Positions 37,301 through 45,489 of a stretch of 64,000 nt of DNA are shown here, piece after piece. Where the stretch lies: NCBI RefSeq assembly GCF_026619435.1, contig NZ_JAOVZQ010000001.1, forward strand, positions 4,471,501 to 4,535,500. Reading direction: 5' to 3'. The notes under the pieces are model-generated. The model was not told the DNA's origin. It saw only the letters and a list, made by a program, of their open reading frames with translations, and searched no databases. This stretch comes from Hoeflea ulvae. Its GTDB lineage: Bacteria > Pseudomonadota > Alphaproteobacteria > Rhizobiales > Rhizobiaceae. The position numbers were made by a program, and so were the translations under genes. Numbering within the stretch: the first letter of the stretch is position 1; each line of letters starts with the position of its first letter.

Positions 37301-39068
37301 TCTTCTTGGCAGCGCCCTTGTGATCGAGAAGGTTCGGCCGCGGTCCGATGAAGGACACCAGGCTCATCACCAGTTCCTCGCGTATCGGGTCGATCGGCGG
37401 GTTGGTCACCTGGGCGAAATTCTGCTTGAAATAGGTGTAGAGCAGCTTCGACTTGCGCGACATCGCCGAGATCGGCGTGTCGGTTCCCATCGAGCCGATG
37501 GCTTCCTGGCCGGTGGTCGCCATCGGCGCCATCAGGATCCTTGTGTCTTCCTGCGTGTAACCGAAAGCCTGCTGGCGATCGAGCAGCGACACATCCTTGC
37601 GCAGCGCGCGCGGTTCAACCGGCTTGAGATCTTCCAGAATCAGCTGAGTGCGTTCGAGCCACTCGCGATAGGGGTGCTTGTCCGCCAGTCCTGACTTCAC
37701 TTCCGCGTCGGAAATGATGCGGCCTTCCTGCATGTCGATCAGCAGCATCTTGCCCGGCTGCAGCCGCCACTTCTTGATGATCGAGCTTTCGTCCACCGGC
37801 AGGACGCCGGCTTCGGATGCCATTATCACCCGGTCGTCATCGGTGACGATATAGCGTGCCGGGCGCAGCCCGTTGCGGTCGAGCGTCGCGCCGATCTGGA
37901 CGCCATCGGTAAAGGCAACCGCCGCCGGTCCGTCCCACGGCTCCATCAGGGCTGCGTGATACTCGTAGAACGCCTTGCGGTCCGCGCTCATCGACGTGTT
38001 GCCGGCCCAGGCTTCCGGGATCAGCATCATCACCGCATGGGCCATCGAATAGCCGCCGCGAATCAGGAATTCGAGCGCGTTGTCGAAACAAGCCGTATCG
38101 GACTGGCCCTCATAGGAGATCGGCCACAGCTTGGAGATGTCGCTGCCGAACAGGGGCGACGAAACCGATGCCTGGCGCGCCGCCATCCAGTTGACGTTGC
38201 CGCGCAAGGTGTTGATTTCGCCATTATGGGCGACCATCCGGTAGGGATGGGCAAGCTTCCATGACGGGAAGGTGTTGGTCGAAAATCGCTGGTGCACCAG
38301 GGCGACGGCGGATTCAAACCGCGGGTCGCTCAGGTCCTTGTAATAGGCGCCGACCTGATAGGCCAGGAACATGCCCTTGTAGACGATGGTCTGCGTCGAC
38401 AACGAGACGAAATAGAAGCCGTTGTCGCGCCCGTCGGTTTCGGAATAGACCCGGTTGGAAATGACCTTGCGAAGCACGAAGAGCTGCCGCTTGAACACGC
38501 TCTGGTCTTCGACGCCCTCACCACGGCCGATGAAAACCTGGACATGGCGGGGTTCGGTCGCTGCGATTTCCGGCGCCTTGGACAGCGACGAGTTGTCGAC
38601 CGGCACGTCGCGAAAGCCGAGCAGGGTCTGGCCCTCGGCCGCCACAACCTCGGCGATGATGCCCTTGAGGTGATCGCAGAGCGCTTCTTCCTGCGGCATG
38701 AACACGAAGCCAACGGCGTAGTCGCCGGCTCCGGGCAGCGTCACGCCCTGGGCAGCCATCTCCTCGCGGAAAAACCGGTCCGGGATCTGCACCAGAAGGC
38801 CGGCGCCGTCACCCATCAGCGGATCGGCGCCAACGGCGCCGCGATGGGTGAGGTTTTCGAGCATGAACAAGCCGTCGCGCACGATCTGGTGCGACTTCAC
38901 GCCTTTCATATGCGCGACAAAGCCGACACCACAGGCGTCATGTTCGTTGCGCGGATCATAAAGACCCTGTTTGGCCGGCAATCCAAAGGTCTGCACGGTG
39001 ACAGGCTTGGTCTCGGCCTTGGCCGTACCAGCGCTCACATCCGTCCGAGATGGTGAAAGGTCTGCCAT
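34347..39068 (-). CDS. gltB: Glutamate synthase (NADPH) large subunit
   Basis: 1573 residues. A class II glutaminase domain starts at Cys46 ([14 protein letters not shown]), so a 45-residue propeptide is removed. Then come the FMN-binding synthase domain ([17 protein letters not shown] [32 protein letters not shown]), the 3Fe-4S motif [15 protein letters not shown], and the C-terminal beta-helix repeats ([17 protein letters not shown]). The start at 39068 is fixed by AGGAGG 7 bases upstream; the ATG at 39074 is too close to it. GltB with GltD makes two glutamates from glutamine and 2-oxoglutarate. Confidence 0.97.
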   Translation of the reverse strand: MADLSPSRTDVSAGTAKAETKPVTVQTFGLPAKQGLYDPRNEHDACGVGFVAHMKGVKSHQIVRDGLFMLENLTHRGAVGADPLMGDGAGLLVQIPDRFFREEMAAQGVTLPGAGDYAVGFVFMPQEEALCDHLKGIIAEVVAAEGQTLLGFRDVPVDNSSLSKAPEIAATEPRHVQVFIGRGEGVEDQSVFKRQLFVLRKVISNRVYSETDGRDNGFYFVSLSTQTIVYKGMFLAYQVGAYYKDLSDPRFESAVALVHQRFSTNTFPSWKLAHPYRMVAHNGEINTLRGNVNWMAARQASVSSPLFGSDISKLWPISYEGQSDTACFDNALEFLIRGGYSMAHAVMMLIPEAWAGNTSMSADRKAFYEYHAALMEPWDGPAAVAFTDGVQIGATLDRNGLRPARYIVTDDDRVIMASEAGVLPVDESSIIKKWRLQPGKMLLIDMQEGRIISDAEVKSGLADKHPYREWLERTQLILEDLKPVEPRALRKDVSLLDRQQAFGYTQEDTRILMAPMATTGQEAIGSMGTDTPISAMSRKSKLLYTYFKQNFAQVTNPPIDPIREELVMSLVSFIGPRPNLLDHKGAAKKKRLEVRQPILTNGDLEKIRSIGHTEDRFDTKTLDFTYASEKGSGGMEAALERLCDRAEEAVTGGYNIIILSDRQIGSDRIAIPALLATAAVHHHLIRKGLRTSVGLVVESGEPREIHHFCCLAGYGAEAINPYLAFDTLLDMHNRGEFPPEVDKYEVVARYTKAIGKGILKVMSKMGISTYQSYCGAQIFDAIGLSSDFVNTYFTGTATTIEGVGLAEVATETAERHRLAFSNDPVLATSLEVGGEYAYRMRGEEHAWTPDAVAALQHAVRGNAQDRYREFAEMVNRSTLRMNAIRGLFEIRTGEDSGRKPVPLDEVEPAADIVRRFSTGAMSFGSISREAHSTLAVAMNRIGGKSNTGEGGEEPDRYLPLYGGGANPERSAIKQVASGRFGVTTEYLVNADMIQIKVAQGAKPGEGGQLPGHKVDATIAKTRHSTPGVGLISPPPHHDIYSIEDLAQLIFDLKNVNPEAAISVKLVSEVGVGTVAAGVAKARADHITVSGYDGGTGASPLTSLKHAGSPREIGLAETHQTLVLNGLRSRIALQVDGGLKTGRDVIVGALLGADEFGFSTAPLIAAGCIMMRKCHLNTCPVGVATQDPVLRKRFKGTPEHVINYFFFVAEEVREWLAAMGYRNLDEIIGQSELLAKDGMIDHWKANGLDFSRIFYKPDAPKEKTYWTERQNHPIADVLDRRLIEKAMPALESREKVEFDVKIKNVDRSAGAMLSGEIAKRFGHKGLPEDTITVKLTGTAGQSFGAFLAHGVTFDLAGDANDYVGKGLSGGCIIVRPPQNSQVIAENSIIVGNTVLYGAIEGECYFRGVAGERFAVRNSGAIAVVEGVGDHGCEYMTGGLVVVIGETGRNFAAGMSGGVAYVLDEAGDFASRCNMAMVELEPVPEEDDILEKLHHHGGDLAHKGRVDVSGDMTRHDEERLFQLISNHMHYTGSTRAKEILDNWADYRPKFRKVMPVEYRRALEDMERMRMGVAAE

Positions 39069-39655
39069 CTTCATTCCTCCTTCAAGACCGCCGCAGCGGT
39101 TGATTCCGGCTCGCCACCCGCCACCGCCGGGTGCGGCGACGCTTGCGTTCCGGATGCATCTGTCGTCTGGCCTCGCGTGCATGTTCTGCCTCACCCGGAA
39201 AGTCGCGGGCGCGCGGCGCGCTTTTGTATCATGAAGGGGCAAGACGGTCACCTTGAACCGGATGCTCGCGGAACAGCAATTTGCCATTCACATCCCCCTG
39301 CGCCCGCCTCGGCCTCAGCCAGGTGGCCAGAGCAGACACAAATAGGACAGTAAGGCTGTCCTATTTCGAGTGTTCTATGACAGAATGTATCCGCCTGCGC
39401 AAGATAGCGAAGCCAAAAACCTGATCGTCGCGACCGTAAATAATCGAAACGGGCGCCATGGCGCAAGATACTTACGTTGACATGCGGTTTTCCGGCGTTT
39501 TGCTGTTAAAGACCGAACCGGAGCGCTTTGCCGCTTTTTTGCACGCACGCCCTCTGGCGACGCACCGAAGACGCTTCAAGCCTGAAAGGTATTTTGAAAA
39601 CAGCGGCATTTCGTGCCATAGCCTGTGCAACACCAGCTTCGGAGATTTACCGGTC
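39069..39655. other. 587-base divergent intergenic region between gltB and the threonine aldolase gene
   Basis: No gene is supported here. The frame of the aldolase is open from 39458, but that upstream stretch has no homology I recognise. The region holds a 27-base palindrome (separate entry) and a smaller TTCT/AGAA repeat near 39372-39384. It must contain both promoters. Confidence 0.6.
39340..39366. repeat. Perfect 11-bp inverted repeat, possible operator
   Basis: AAATAGGACAG at 39340-39350 and CTGTCCTATTT at 39356-39366 are perfect reverse complements around a 5-base spacer. Neither strand has a terminator-like T tail beyond the stem. It lies about 270 bases before gltB and 290 before the aldolase, so it may be an operator or a hairpin in the gltB leader. 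Confidence 0.65.
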
Positions 39656-40705
39656 ATGATTTTCACTTCGGACAATTGGGCTGGCGCCCATCCTGCCATT
39701 TCCGCCTCGCTCTCGGCCCATTCAACCGGCTTCAGCGCGGCCTATGGCGCCAGCGATCTCGACCGCAAGGTCGAACAGACCTTCAATGATCTGTTTGAAC
39801 GGGAGGTCGCGGTCTTCTTCGTCGGCACCGGCACCGCCGCCAATTCGCTGGCGCTTTCAGCGGTCAACCGGCCGGGCGGCGTCGCGTTCTGCCATCGCGA
39901 GGCCCATGTCATTGCCGATGAGTGCGGCGCCCCGGAATTCTTCAGCAATGGCGCGCGGCTTGCACCGGTGGATGGCGCTGCGGGCAAGATGGATCCGGCA
40001 GTTCTGGAAACACAGATCGGCCGCTTTCCCCCGTCCTTCGTGCATGGCGGCCAGCCCATGGCCGTGACGCTGACCCAAGCCACCGAGGCCGGCACCGTCT
40101 ATACCGCCGATGAAATCCGCGCCATCTCGAAGATTGCAAAGGCCCATGGCCTGCCGCTGCACATGGACGGCGCCCGGTTTGCCAATGCCCTGGTGGCGCT
40201 TGACCTGACGCCCGCGCAAATGACGGTCGATCTCGGTGTCGACATCGTCTCCTTTGGCGGCACCAAGAATGGCTGCTGGTGTGCCGAAGCGCTGGTGTTT
40301 CTCGATCCCGCGATGGCCACCCAGGCGCCCTTCATCCGCAAGCGTGCAGCACAGCTGTTTTCCAAGAGCCGGTTCATCGCCGCCCAGTTCGACGCCTATT
40401 TCGAAAACGGCCTCTGGCTTGACCTCGCCCGTCACGCCAACGGTATGGCCGATCGCATCCGCAGCGGCATTGCCGCGTCAGGCCGGGCGCGGCTGGGCTG
40501 GGACAGCTCCGCAAACGAGATCTTCCCGATCATGCCCAAGTCCCTGTCCAAGGAGCTGATGGCGAAAGGCGCGATGTTTTACGACTGGACGCCGCCCCAG
40601 TCCGTATCCCATCTCGTCGGCGCAGACGAGACCATGCTCAGGCTGGTCACCAGCTTTGCGACAACTCAGGATCAAGTCGACAGGTTTGTCGAATTGATCG
40701 CCTGA
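39656..40705 (+). CDS. ltaE: Low-specificity L-threonine aldolase
   Basis: 349 residues, PLP fold-type I. It begins IFTSDNWAGAHPAISASL, then VFFVGTGTAANSLALSA, REAHVIADECGAPEFFSNG, GLPLHMDGARFANALVAL and VSFGGTKNGCWCAEALVF with the PLP lysine in GGTKNG. It splits L-threonine or allo-threonine to glycine and acetaldehyde. The start at 39656 is chosen because homologs begin here and GGAG is upstream; a longer frame to 39458 is unlikely to be translated. Confidence 0.92.
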   Translation: MIFTSDNWAGAHPAISASLSAHSTGFSAAYGASDLDRKVEQTFNDLFEREVAVFFVGTGTAANSLALSAVNRPGGVAFCHREAHVIADECGAPEFFSNGARLAPVDGAAGKMDPAVLETQIGRFPPSFVHGGQPMAVTLTQATEAGTVYTADEIRAISKIAKAHGLPLHMDGARFANALVALDLTPAQMTVDLGVDIVSFGGTKNGCWCAEALVFLDPAMATQAPFIRKRAAQLFSKSRFIAAQFDAYFENGLWLDLARHANGMADRIRSGIAASGRARLGWDSSANEIFPIMPKSLSKELMAKGAMFYDWTPPQSVSHLVGADETMLRLVTSFATTQDQVDRFVELIA

Positions 40706-40729
40706 TCATGCAGATCGGCATGACGCCCA

Positions 40730-40750
40730 GTGAAATGCGGGAGATTTCAC
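40730..40750. repeat. Hairpin after the aldolase gene
   Basis: GTGAAAT and ATTTCAC form a perfect 7-bp stem around GCGGGAG, 25 bases after the aldolase stop. There is no T run. It may mark the transcript end or be an operator for the downstream bufferin operon. Confidence 0.4.
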
Positions 40751-40890
40751 CGGGTTCTGGACGCATTTTGCAGCATTGTTGCGGATGATCATGTGCATCG
40801 ATTTCGTTCACGCCCAACTCACGCGCAAGTGATGCCGAATAACGCGCGCTTGATTTCCATGTTATTGTGCAATTTGCCATTCTCCACGGG

Positions 40891-40909
40891 CCGGAACGAA
40901 AAATTCCGG
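40891..40909 (+). promoter_or_regulatory. Inverted repeat and GGAAC box upstream of the bufferin operon
   Basis: CCGGAA (40891-40896) and TTCCGG (40904-40909) are a perfect inverted repeat 36 bases before the bufA start. The same block holds GGAAC (40893-40897), and GGTT follows 18 bases later at 40916-40919. This resembles the alphaproteobacterial EcfG-type pair GGAAC..CGTT, but the spacing is one base long, so an ECF promoter is only a suggestion. Confidence 0.35.
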
Positions 40910-40944
40910 AAATTGGGTTGAATAATACATTCAAGGAGAACAGC

Positions 40945-41250
40945 ATGACGCAGAAAACACTTATCGGTGCATCAGCACTTGCAGGCGCAGTGGCCATGGC
41001 CATTTCGGGCGCAAGCTTCCTCGCCTCCACCGATGGCGCTCTCGCAGCCACCGAAAAATGCTACGGCGTGGCCATGGCCGGCAAGAATGATTGCAAGGCC
41101 GGCGCAGGCACCACATGCGCAGGCACCTCCACCGTCGACTATCAGGGCAATGCCTGGAAGAGCGTTGAAGCAGGCACCTGCACCACCATGAGCCTTGATG
41201 GCGGCCGCATGGGTTCGCTGACCGAACTGGATCGCGACCTCCCGGCCTGA
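40945..41250 (+). CDS. bufA1: BufA1-type bufferin precursor (DUF2282)
   Basis: 101 residues. A signal peptide ([19 protein letters not shown], cut near ALAA at ~35) is followed by a core with four spaced cysteines: EKCYGVA, KNDCKAG, TTCAG and AGTCTT. This is the DUF2282 family, now known as BufA1: an exported RiPP in which the DUF692 enzyme changes core cysteines into thiooxazole groups that bind copper. Consistent with that, bufB and bufC follow. An excellent AAGGAGA lies 7 bases before the ATG. Confidence 0.9.
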   Translation: MTQKTLIGASALAGAVAMAISGASFLASTDGALAATEKCYGVAMAGKNDCKAGAGTTCAGTSTVDYQGNAWKSVEAGTCTTMSLDGGRMGSLTELDRDLPA

Positions 41251-41282
41251 ACCGGATCCACTTGTTAAACGGGAGTTTCGAG

Positions 41283-42203
41283 ATGACGCAGTCCGCCCCA
41301 CATTTGCCGATTGTCGGGACGTCCCGTTTTCCAAGCATCCCGCTTCCGCCTCGCGCGGGAGCGGGACTGAAGACCGAACATGTCGACGCCATTCTGGCGG
41401 ATGACTACCAGATCGGCTTTCTTGAAGTTCACGCCGAAAATTTCATGGGCGATGGCGGCCCCGCCCACCGCGCGCTGGCAGCCATTCGCGAGCGCTTTGC
41501 GCTGTCCATACACGGCGTCGGCCTCTCGATCGGCTCCGAGGGCGGCATCAGCAGCGAACATCTGGAACGCCTCGCCAGGGTCGTCGAGCGTTACGAACCG
41601 GCGATGGTGTCCGAACATCTTGCCTGGTCCAGCCATGACGCCGGCTATTTCAACGACCTTTTACCCGTCCCCTACAATGCCGAGACGCTCGAAAGGGTGG
41701 TCTCCCATGTCGGCCAGATCCAGGACCGGCTCAAACGCCCGATCCTGATTGAAAACCCCTCGACCTATGTGGCCTTCGAGCAGACGACGATGAGCGAGAC
41801 CGATTTCATCCGCGAGATTGCCCGCAAATCCGGTTGCGGCCTGCTGCTTGATGTCAACAATGTCTTCGTGTCGGCCACCAATCACGGCTGGAAGCCGATG
41901 CATTACATGCGCGATTTCCCGCTGGAACTGGTCGAGGAAATCCATCTTGCCGGCCATGCCGAGGATGTCGACGACGAGGGCGACCCGCTTCTGATCGACG
42001 CCCATGACCGACCGGTCGCCGACGCGGTGTGGAAACTCTATGAAATCGTCATCAGCCAGGCGGGTGCGATCCCGACGCTGGTGGAATGGGACAATGACGT
42101 GCCCGAATGGCCGGTGCTGCGCCGTGAGGCCCAGCTTGCCGACGCCATCCTCGCCCGTTTGGGACCGGCGTCCTTGCTCGGGTCTCGTCATGCCGCGGAA
42201 TGA
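41283..42203 (+). CDS. bufB1: BufB-type DUF692 RiPP-modifying metalloenzyme
   Basis: 306 residues, TIM-barrel DUF692/MbnB family. Likely iron ligands and active-site motifs are present: GFLEVHAENFMG, LSIHGVGLSIG, MVSEHLAWS, ILIENPSTYV, LLLDVNNVFVSATNHG and EEIHLAGHAED. Such enzymes use two or three irons and oxygen to turn cysteines of the partner precursor into five-membered heterocycles. It follows bufA by 32 bases with GGGAG before its ATG, and overlaps bufC by 14 bases. Confidence 0.93.
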   Translation: MTQSAPHLPIVGTSRFPSIPLPPRAGAGLKTEHVDAILADDYQIGFLEVHAENFMGDGGPAHRALAAIRERFALSIHGVGLSIGSEGGISSEHLERLARVVERYEPAMVSEHLAWSSHDAGYFNDLLPVPYNAETLERVVSHVGQIQDRLKRPILIENPSTYVAFEQTTMSETDFIREIARKSGCGLLLDVNNVFVSATNHGWKPMHYMRDFPLELVEEIHLAGHAEDVDDEGDPLLIDAHDRPVADAVWKLYEIVISQAGAIPTLVEWDNDVPEWPVLRREAQLADAILARLGPASLLGSRHAAE

Positions 42204-42993
42204 TGAACTCCCGCCGGCAGCGCAGCTCGGGTTCGGATCGGCCCTGCTGAATTCCGACCTTCCGGTGCCTGAAGGGGTGATCGGTCCGCGCGGCAAAAGT
42301 GCGACCAAACGGTTTGCAGTCTACCGCAACAACATGACCGTCAGTCTGATCGAGGCTCTTGCAAGCATTTTTCCAGCCGTTGAGCGGCTTGTCGGCGAAG
42401 ACTTCTTCCGCGACATGGCGCGGGTCTATCTGCTGGAAGAACCTCCGCGCACACCCTTGATGTTTGAATATGGCGGCGGCTTTGCCGCCTTCCTCGAAGG
42501 CTTCGAGCCGGTGGCCAAGCTGGTCTACCTGCCGGACGTCGCACGACTGGAACGCGCCTGGCTCGACGCCTTTCACGCAGCCGACGCTTCGCCATTGCCC
42601 CCCGGGGCGCTGGGCGCGATCCCGCCCGAGTGCCTGGGAGACGTGGTTTTCACGCCACATCCGGCGACACGCCTGGTGCAAAGCCGATACGCCTCCGTGT
42701 CGATCTTTTCGGCCAGCCGTGAAGAGCGACCGCTGGATGCCATCCGGCCGCTTGACCCCGAGGACGGCCTGATCACCCGGCCGCATTACGACGTGCAGGT
42801 CCGGCAATTGCCGCCCGGCGCCGCGGTGTTCTTCAAAGCCCTTATGGCCGGAACTTCGCTTGGTGACGCCGCCGGCCTGACACTGGAACAGCATCCGGGA
42901 TTCGATCTGCCGTCCGCCATTTCAGCCATGCTCGAAGCCGGCGTTTTTTCAGCCTGTTCTCCCGGTCGGGCCCATTCGGAGCACAGCGCATGA
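42190..42993 (+). CDS. bufC1: BufC-type DUF2063 partner protein
   Basis: 267 residues. The N-terminal half has the DUF2063 pattern (RFAVYRNNMTVSLIEALASIFPAVERLVGEDFFRDMARVYL), followed by FAAFLEGFEPVAKLVYLPDVARLERAW. The annotation 'putative DNA-binding' for this family is probably wrong here: in RiPP operons the same family, like MbnC, acts as the partner that docks the precursor on the DUF692 enzyme. The start at 42190 lies inside the bufB end, so the two are made together. Confidence 0.9.
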   Translation: MPRNDELPPAAQLGFGSALLNSDLPVPEGVIGPRGKSATKRFAVYRNNMTVSLIEALASIFPAVERLVGEDFFRDMARVYLLEEPPRTPLMFEYGGGFAAFLEGFEPVAKLVYLPDVARLERAWLDAFHAADASPLPPGALGAIPPECLGDVVFTPHPATRLVQSRYASVSIFSASREERPLDAIRPLDPEDGLITRPHYDVQVRQLPPGAAVFFKALMAGTSLGDAAGLTLEQHPGFDLPSAISAMLEAGVFSACSPGRAHSEHSA

Positions 42994-43556
42994 CATCCTC
43001 AATCAATTTTCTCACCGACCTTCATAACCGGGTCTTCGGTTTTCTCGAACGGATCGGCGACAGCTGGCTGCTCGGGCTGATTGCCCGCTTTGCCTTTGCC
43101 TCGGTATTGTGGATGTATTTTCTCAATTCGGCGAAAACCAAGGTCGGAGACGGCCTGCTCGGGTTCTTCTCGGTGTCCTCCGGCGCCTATTACCAGATCG
43201 CGCTGCCGGCTGTCGAAGCTGCCGGGGGCGATGTCGATGCGGTGTCCTTCCTGCCCTGGGGCCTGATCGTCATCCTGGGCACCTATGCCGAATTCATTCT
43301 GCCGCTGCTGATCGTCATCGGCCTGTTCTCGCGCCTTGCCGCGCTGGGCATGATCGGCTTCATCGCGGTGCAGACATACGTCGACATCACCGTGCATGAC
43401 ATCGGCGCCAAGGCCATCGGCGCCATGTTTGACCGCTTCCCCGACGTCGTGGTGGCTGACCAGAGGCTGCTGTGGCTGGTGCCGCTGCTGGTCATCGCCA
43501 TCAAGGGTCCGGGACTGTTGTCGGTCGATGCGCTGCTGGCAAAGCGGCGCGGCTGA
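42990..43556 (+). CDS. bufD: DoxX-family membrane protein (BufD-type)
   Basis: 188 residues with four membrane helices (LGLIARFAFASVLWMYFLNSA, LPWGLIVILGTYAEFILPLLIVIGLF, LAALGMIGFIAVQTYVDI, LLWLVPLLVIAIKG). DoxX proteins are inner-membrane, quinone-linked; one is a regular fourth gene of bufferin (gig) operons. Start and bufC stop overlap by four bases (ATGA). Its exact role in copper handling is unknown. Confidence 0.88.
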   Translation: MTSSINFLTDLHNRVFGFLERIGDSWLLGLIARFAFASVLWMYFLNSAKTKVGDGLLGFFSVSSGAYYQIALPAVEAAGGDVDAVSFLPWGLIVILGTYAEFILPLLIVIGLFSRLAALGMIGFIAVQTYVDITVHDIGAKAIGAMFDRFPDVVVADQRLLWLVPLLVIAIKGPGLLSVDALLAKRRG

Positions 43557-43601
43557 CGGACGGCCAGAACGGGACTCCGGGCCCCGACTTTGCTGAGATA
43601 C

Positions 43602-43631
43602 AAAAAATGGCGCCCAGTTTCCTGAGCGCCA
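43602..43631 (-). terminator. Intrinsic terminator of hsp20
   Basis: On the minus strand a 10-bp stem (43622-43631 with 43608-43617, one G-U pair) with loop GAAA is followed by six T. It lies 28 bases after the hsp20 stop and 46 bases after the convergent bufD stop. Confidence 0.88.
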
Positions 43632-43658
43632 CATGGCCTGCCCCGAAAGGGGTTGAAA

Positions 43659-44126
43659 TCAGGCCGTTGTTGCTTCGATCTGCTTGGGCTCTGCCCCGGC
43701 ATCGCTGGTAATGGCGATACGGCGCGGCTTCATGGCTTCAGGAAGCTCGCGAACCAGATCCACATGCAGCAGACCGTTGCGCAGCGAGGCTCCGGTCACT
43801 TCGACATGGTCGGCCAGCTGGAAGCGGCGTTCAAACGCGCGTTTGGCAATGCCGCGATAGAGGTATTCCGAGCCGGAATCCTCATTTTCCTCGACCTTTT
43901 CACCCTTGACCGTCAGCGCATGTTCGCGCGCTTCGATCGAGATCTCGGACTCTTCGAAACCGGCCACCGCCATGGTGATGCGGTAGGTGGTCTCGCCGGT
44001 CCGTTCGATATTGTAGGGCGGATAGGACTGAGCCTGATCCGGTGTGGCCAGGCTGTCGAGCATGGTCAGCAGTTTGTCGAAACCGACAGTGGAACGATAG
44101 AGCGGTGCAAAGTCAACGTGACGCAT
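43659..44126 (-). CDS. ibpA: Small heat-shock protein Hsp20 (IbpA-like, class A)
   Basis: 155 residues. It begins MRHVDFAPLYRSTVGFDKL, the class A rhizobial start, followed by the alpha-crystallin domain (PPYNIERTGETTYRITMAVAGF, ALTVKGEKVEE, YRGIAKRAFERRFQLADHVEV, LRNGLLHVDLVRELPE) and a short tail with PRRIAI, the I-x-I/V anchor. It holds unfolding proteins during heat stress in the cytoplasm. Control is likely at two levels: a sigma-32-like promoter and a ROSE-like leader (separate entries). Confidence 0.95.
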   Translation of the reverse strand: MRHVDFAPLYRSTVGFDKLLTMLDSLATPDQAQSYPPYNIERTGETTYRITMAVAGFEESEISIEAREHALTVKGEKVEENEDSGSEYLYRGIAKRAFERRFQLADHVEVTGASLRNGLLHVDLVRELPEAMKPRRIAITSDAGAEPKQIEATTA

Positions 44127-44227
44127 AAGTGTCCTCCTTGAGAGCGACTAGGGTTAAGCGTTCTGGCCCTTGGGCTGCCCCGCATTGGGCGGCATCCCGG
44201 CCAGCAGACCCGACAATCGGCGCCTGC
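44127..44227 (-). promoter_or_regulatory. ROSE-like RNA thermometer in the hsp20 leader
   Basis: The minus-strand leader is about 100 bases and well structured. GGCCAG at 44163-44168 pairs with CTGGCC at 44199-44204 around an inner GC stem. Just before the start, UCGCU (44143-44147, read on minus) can pair with AGGA of the AGGAGG ribosome site, leaving a bulged G. This is the U-Y-G-C-U anti-SD arrangement of ROSE elements, which melt when heated. Confidence 0.55.
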
Positions 44228-44233
44228 GAGACC

Positions 44234-44263
44234 AATGTGGGAATTGCCGAAGGCCGGTTCAAG
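44234..44263 (-). promoter_or_regulatory. Sigma-32 (RpoH)-type heat-shock promoter of hsp20
   Basis: On the minus strand, CTTGAA (44263-44258) is followed after 16 bases by CCCACATT (44241-44234), close to the RpoH pattern CTTGAA..CCCCATNT. Transcription would start near 44227, about 100 bases before the ATG. Together with the next 236 bases, in which I see no gene, this explains the 373-base gap to the lysophospholipase start. Confidence 0.6.
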
Positions 44264-44499
44264 ATCTTTTCAATGCAGATGTGAACCGCACAAGACGGGA
44301 TGAATGCGGGATGAACAGCAGGTTCCGGGAGCGTTCATCTGCCATCGGCAATGATCGCACCTGTCAGGCCAACACGGGCCTGTCCCGCCCGGAACATCCC
44401 GTCCCTTCTGTTCCAGGCACCTGTCCGGGGCCGCATCCGATGCGGCTCCGGACCTTTTTCCTTTTGACCTTGGCCTGGGGAAGCACTAATCCCGATCCC

Positions 44500-45489
44500 A
44501 TGAGCGATGATCCTCCCCAGCTGATCGAGACCGATGGCAATCCGGTGCCGGGCAACCATGTGGTTGGCTGGTTCAACGGTGTCGGCGGCAAGCGGCTGCG
44601 CTATGCGATCTTCAAGTCCGATGTCCCGGTGGCGGCCGGCACCGTGGTCTTGCTGCACGGCCGCAATGAATGCATCGAGAAATATTTCGAGACCATCCGT
44701 CATTTCACCGATCGCGGGCTCTGGGTGGCGACCTTCGACTGGCGCGGACAAGGGCTGTCGCAGCGGCTGCTGAAAAACCCCTTGCGCGGCCACCTGCGCC
44801 GGTTCCGGCACATGGAAGCGGATCTGTCGACTTTTCTCGAAACCATCGTATTGCCGGAAACAAGACTGCCGTTCTGCCTGGTCGCCCATTCGATGGGGGC
44901 GCTGGTGGCGCTGTCGATGGCGCCCCGGCTTGCCAACCGCATTGAACGCATGGCGCTGATTGCCCCCTTTGTCGAACTCTCCAACCAGCCGATCTCGTCC
45001 TGGACCACCCGGGTGATCACGCGGGCGCTTCGCCTGGCAGGTTTCGGCTGGCTCAGCTCCGGCAAGGATCGCTTCCCGCAGCCTTTCAAGGGCAATGCCC
45101 TGACCACCGACATCGACCGGTTTTCCCGCAACCAGGCACTCTATCTGGCCCATCCCGAATTGCGCCTTGGGCCGCCCACGGTCTGCTGGGTCAGCGAAAT
45201 GCTGGGCGCGATGGGGCGGGCCACCAGCTTCGAGCATCTCGACCAGGTCCATGTCCCGACCCTGCTGATCGGAGCCGGCAACGACCCGATTGTCGCGCCG
45301 CATGCCATCGAAGCCGTCGGCAACCGTTTCCGCGCCGGCCGGGCGATCATGATCGATGGCGCCCGCCACGAAATCCTCCAGGAGGCCGACCGCTACAGGC
45401 TGGCAGCACTGGCTGCGATCGATGCCTTCATCCCGGCCGATCAGATGTCGAAAGTGCTCACGAAAAAAGCCGTCAGCCAGCCCGGTTGA
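44500..45489 (+). CDS. pldB: Lysophospholipase-like alpha/beta hydrolase (PldB family)
   Basis: 329 residues. It has TVVLLHGRNECIEKYFETI, FDWRGQGLSQR (the G-Q-G-L-S PldB signature), nucleophile elbow VAHSMGALVAL, acid GAGNDPIV and the His in DGARHEIL. This monoacylglycerol-lipase/PldB family removes the acyl chain of lysophospholipids. An upstream in-frame ATG at 44440 (MRLRTFFLLTLAW) would add a short hydrophobic leader. Its end overlaps the convergent hisN gene by 17 bases. Confidence 0.88.
   Translation: MSDDPPQLIETDGNPVPGNHVVGWFNGVGGKRLRYAIFKSDVPVAAGTVVLLHGRNECIEKYFETIRHFTDRGLWVATFDWRGQGLSQRLLKNPLRGHLRRFRHMEADLSTFLETIVLPETRLPFCLVAHSMGALVALSMAPRLANRIERMALIAPFVELSNQPISSWTTRVITRALRLAGFGWLSSGKDRFPQPFKGNALTTDIDRFSRNQALYLAHPELRLGPPTVCWVSEMLGAMGRATSFEHLDQVHVPTLLIGAGNDPIVAPHAIEAVGNRFRAGRAIMIDGARHEILQEADRYRLAALAAIDAFIPADQMSKVLTKKAVSQPG

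Noticed and set aside
35256..37694. 812-codon open frame on the + strand
   Set aside because: It is antisense to gltB, which has all its catalytic motifs; high GC leaves such shadows open. The predicted protein has no recognisable domain.
39458..39655. N-terminal extension of the threonine aldolase
   Set aside because: The 66 added residues match no family feature, and homologs begin at the ATG at 39656, which has GGAG upstream.
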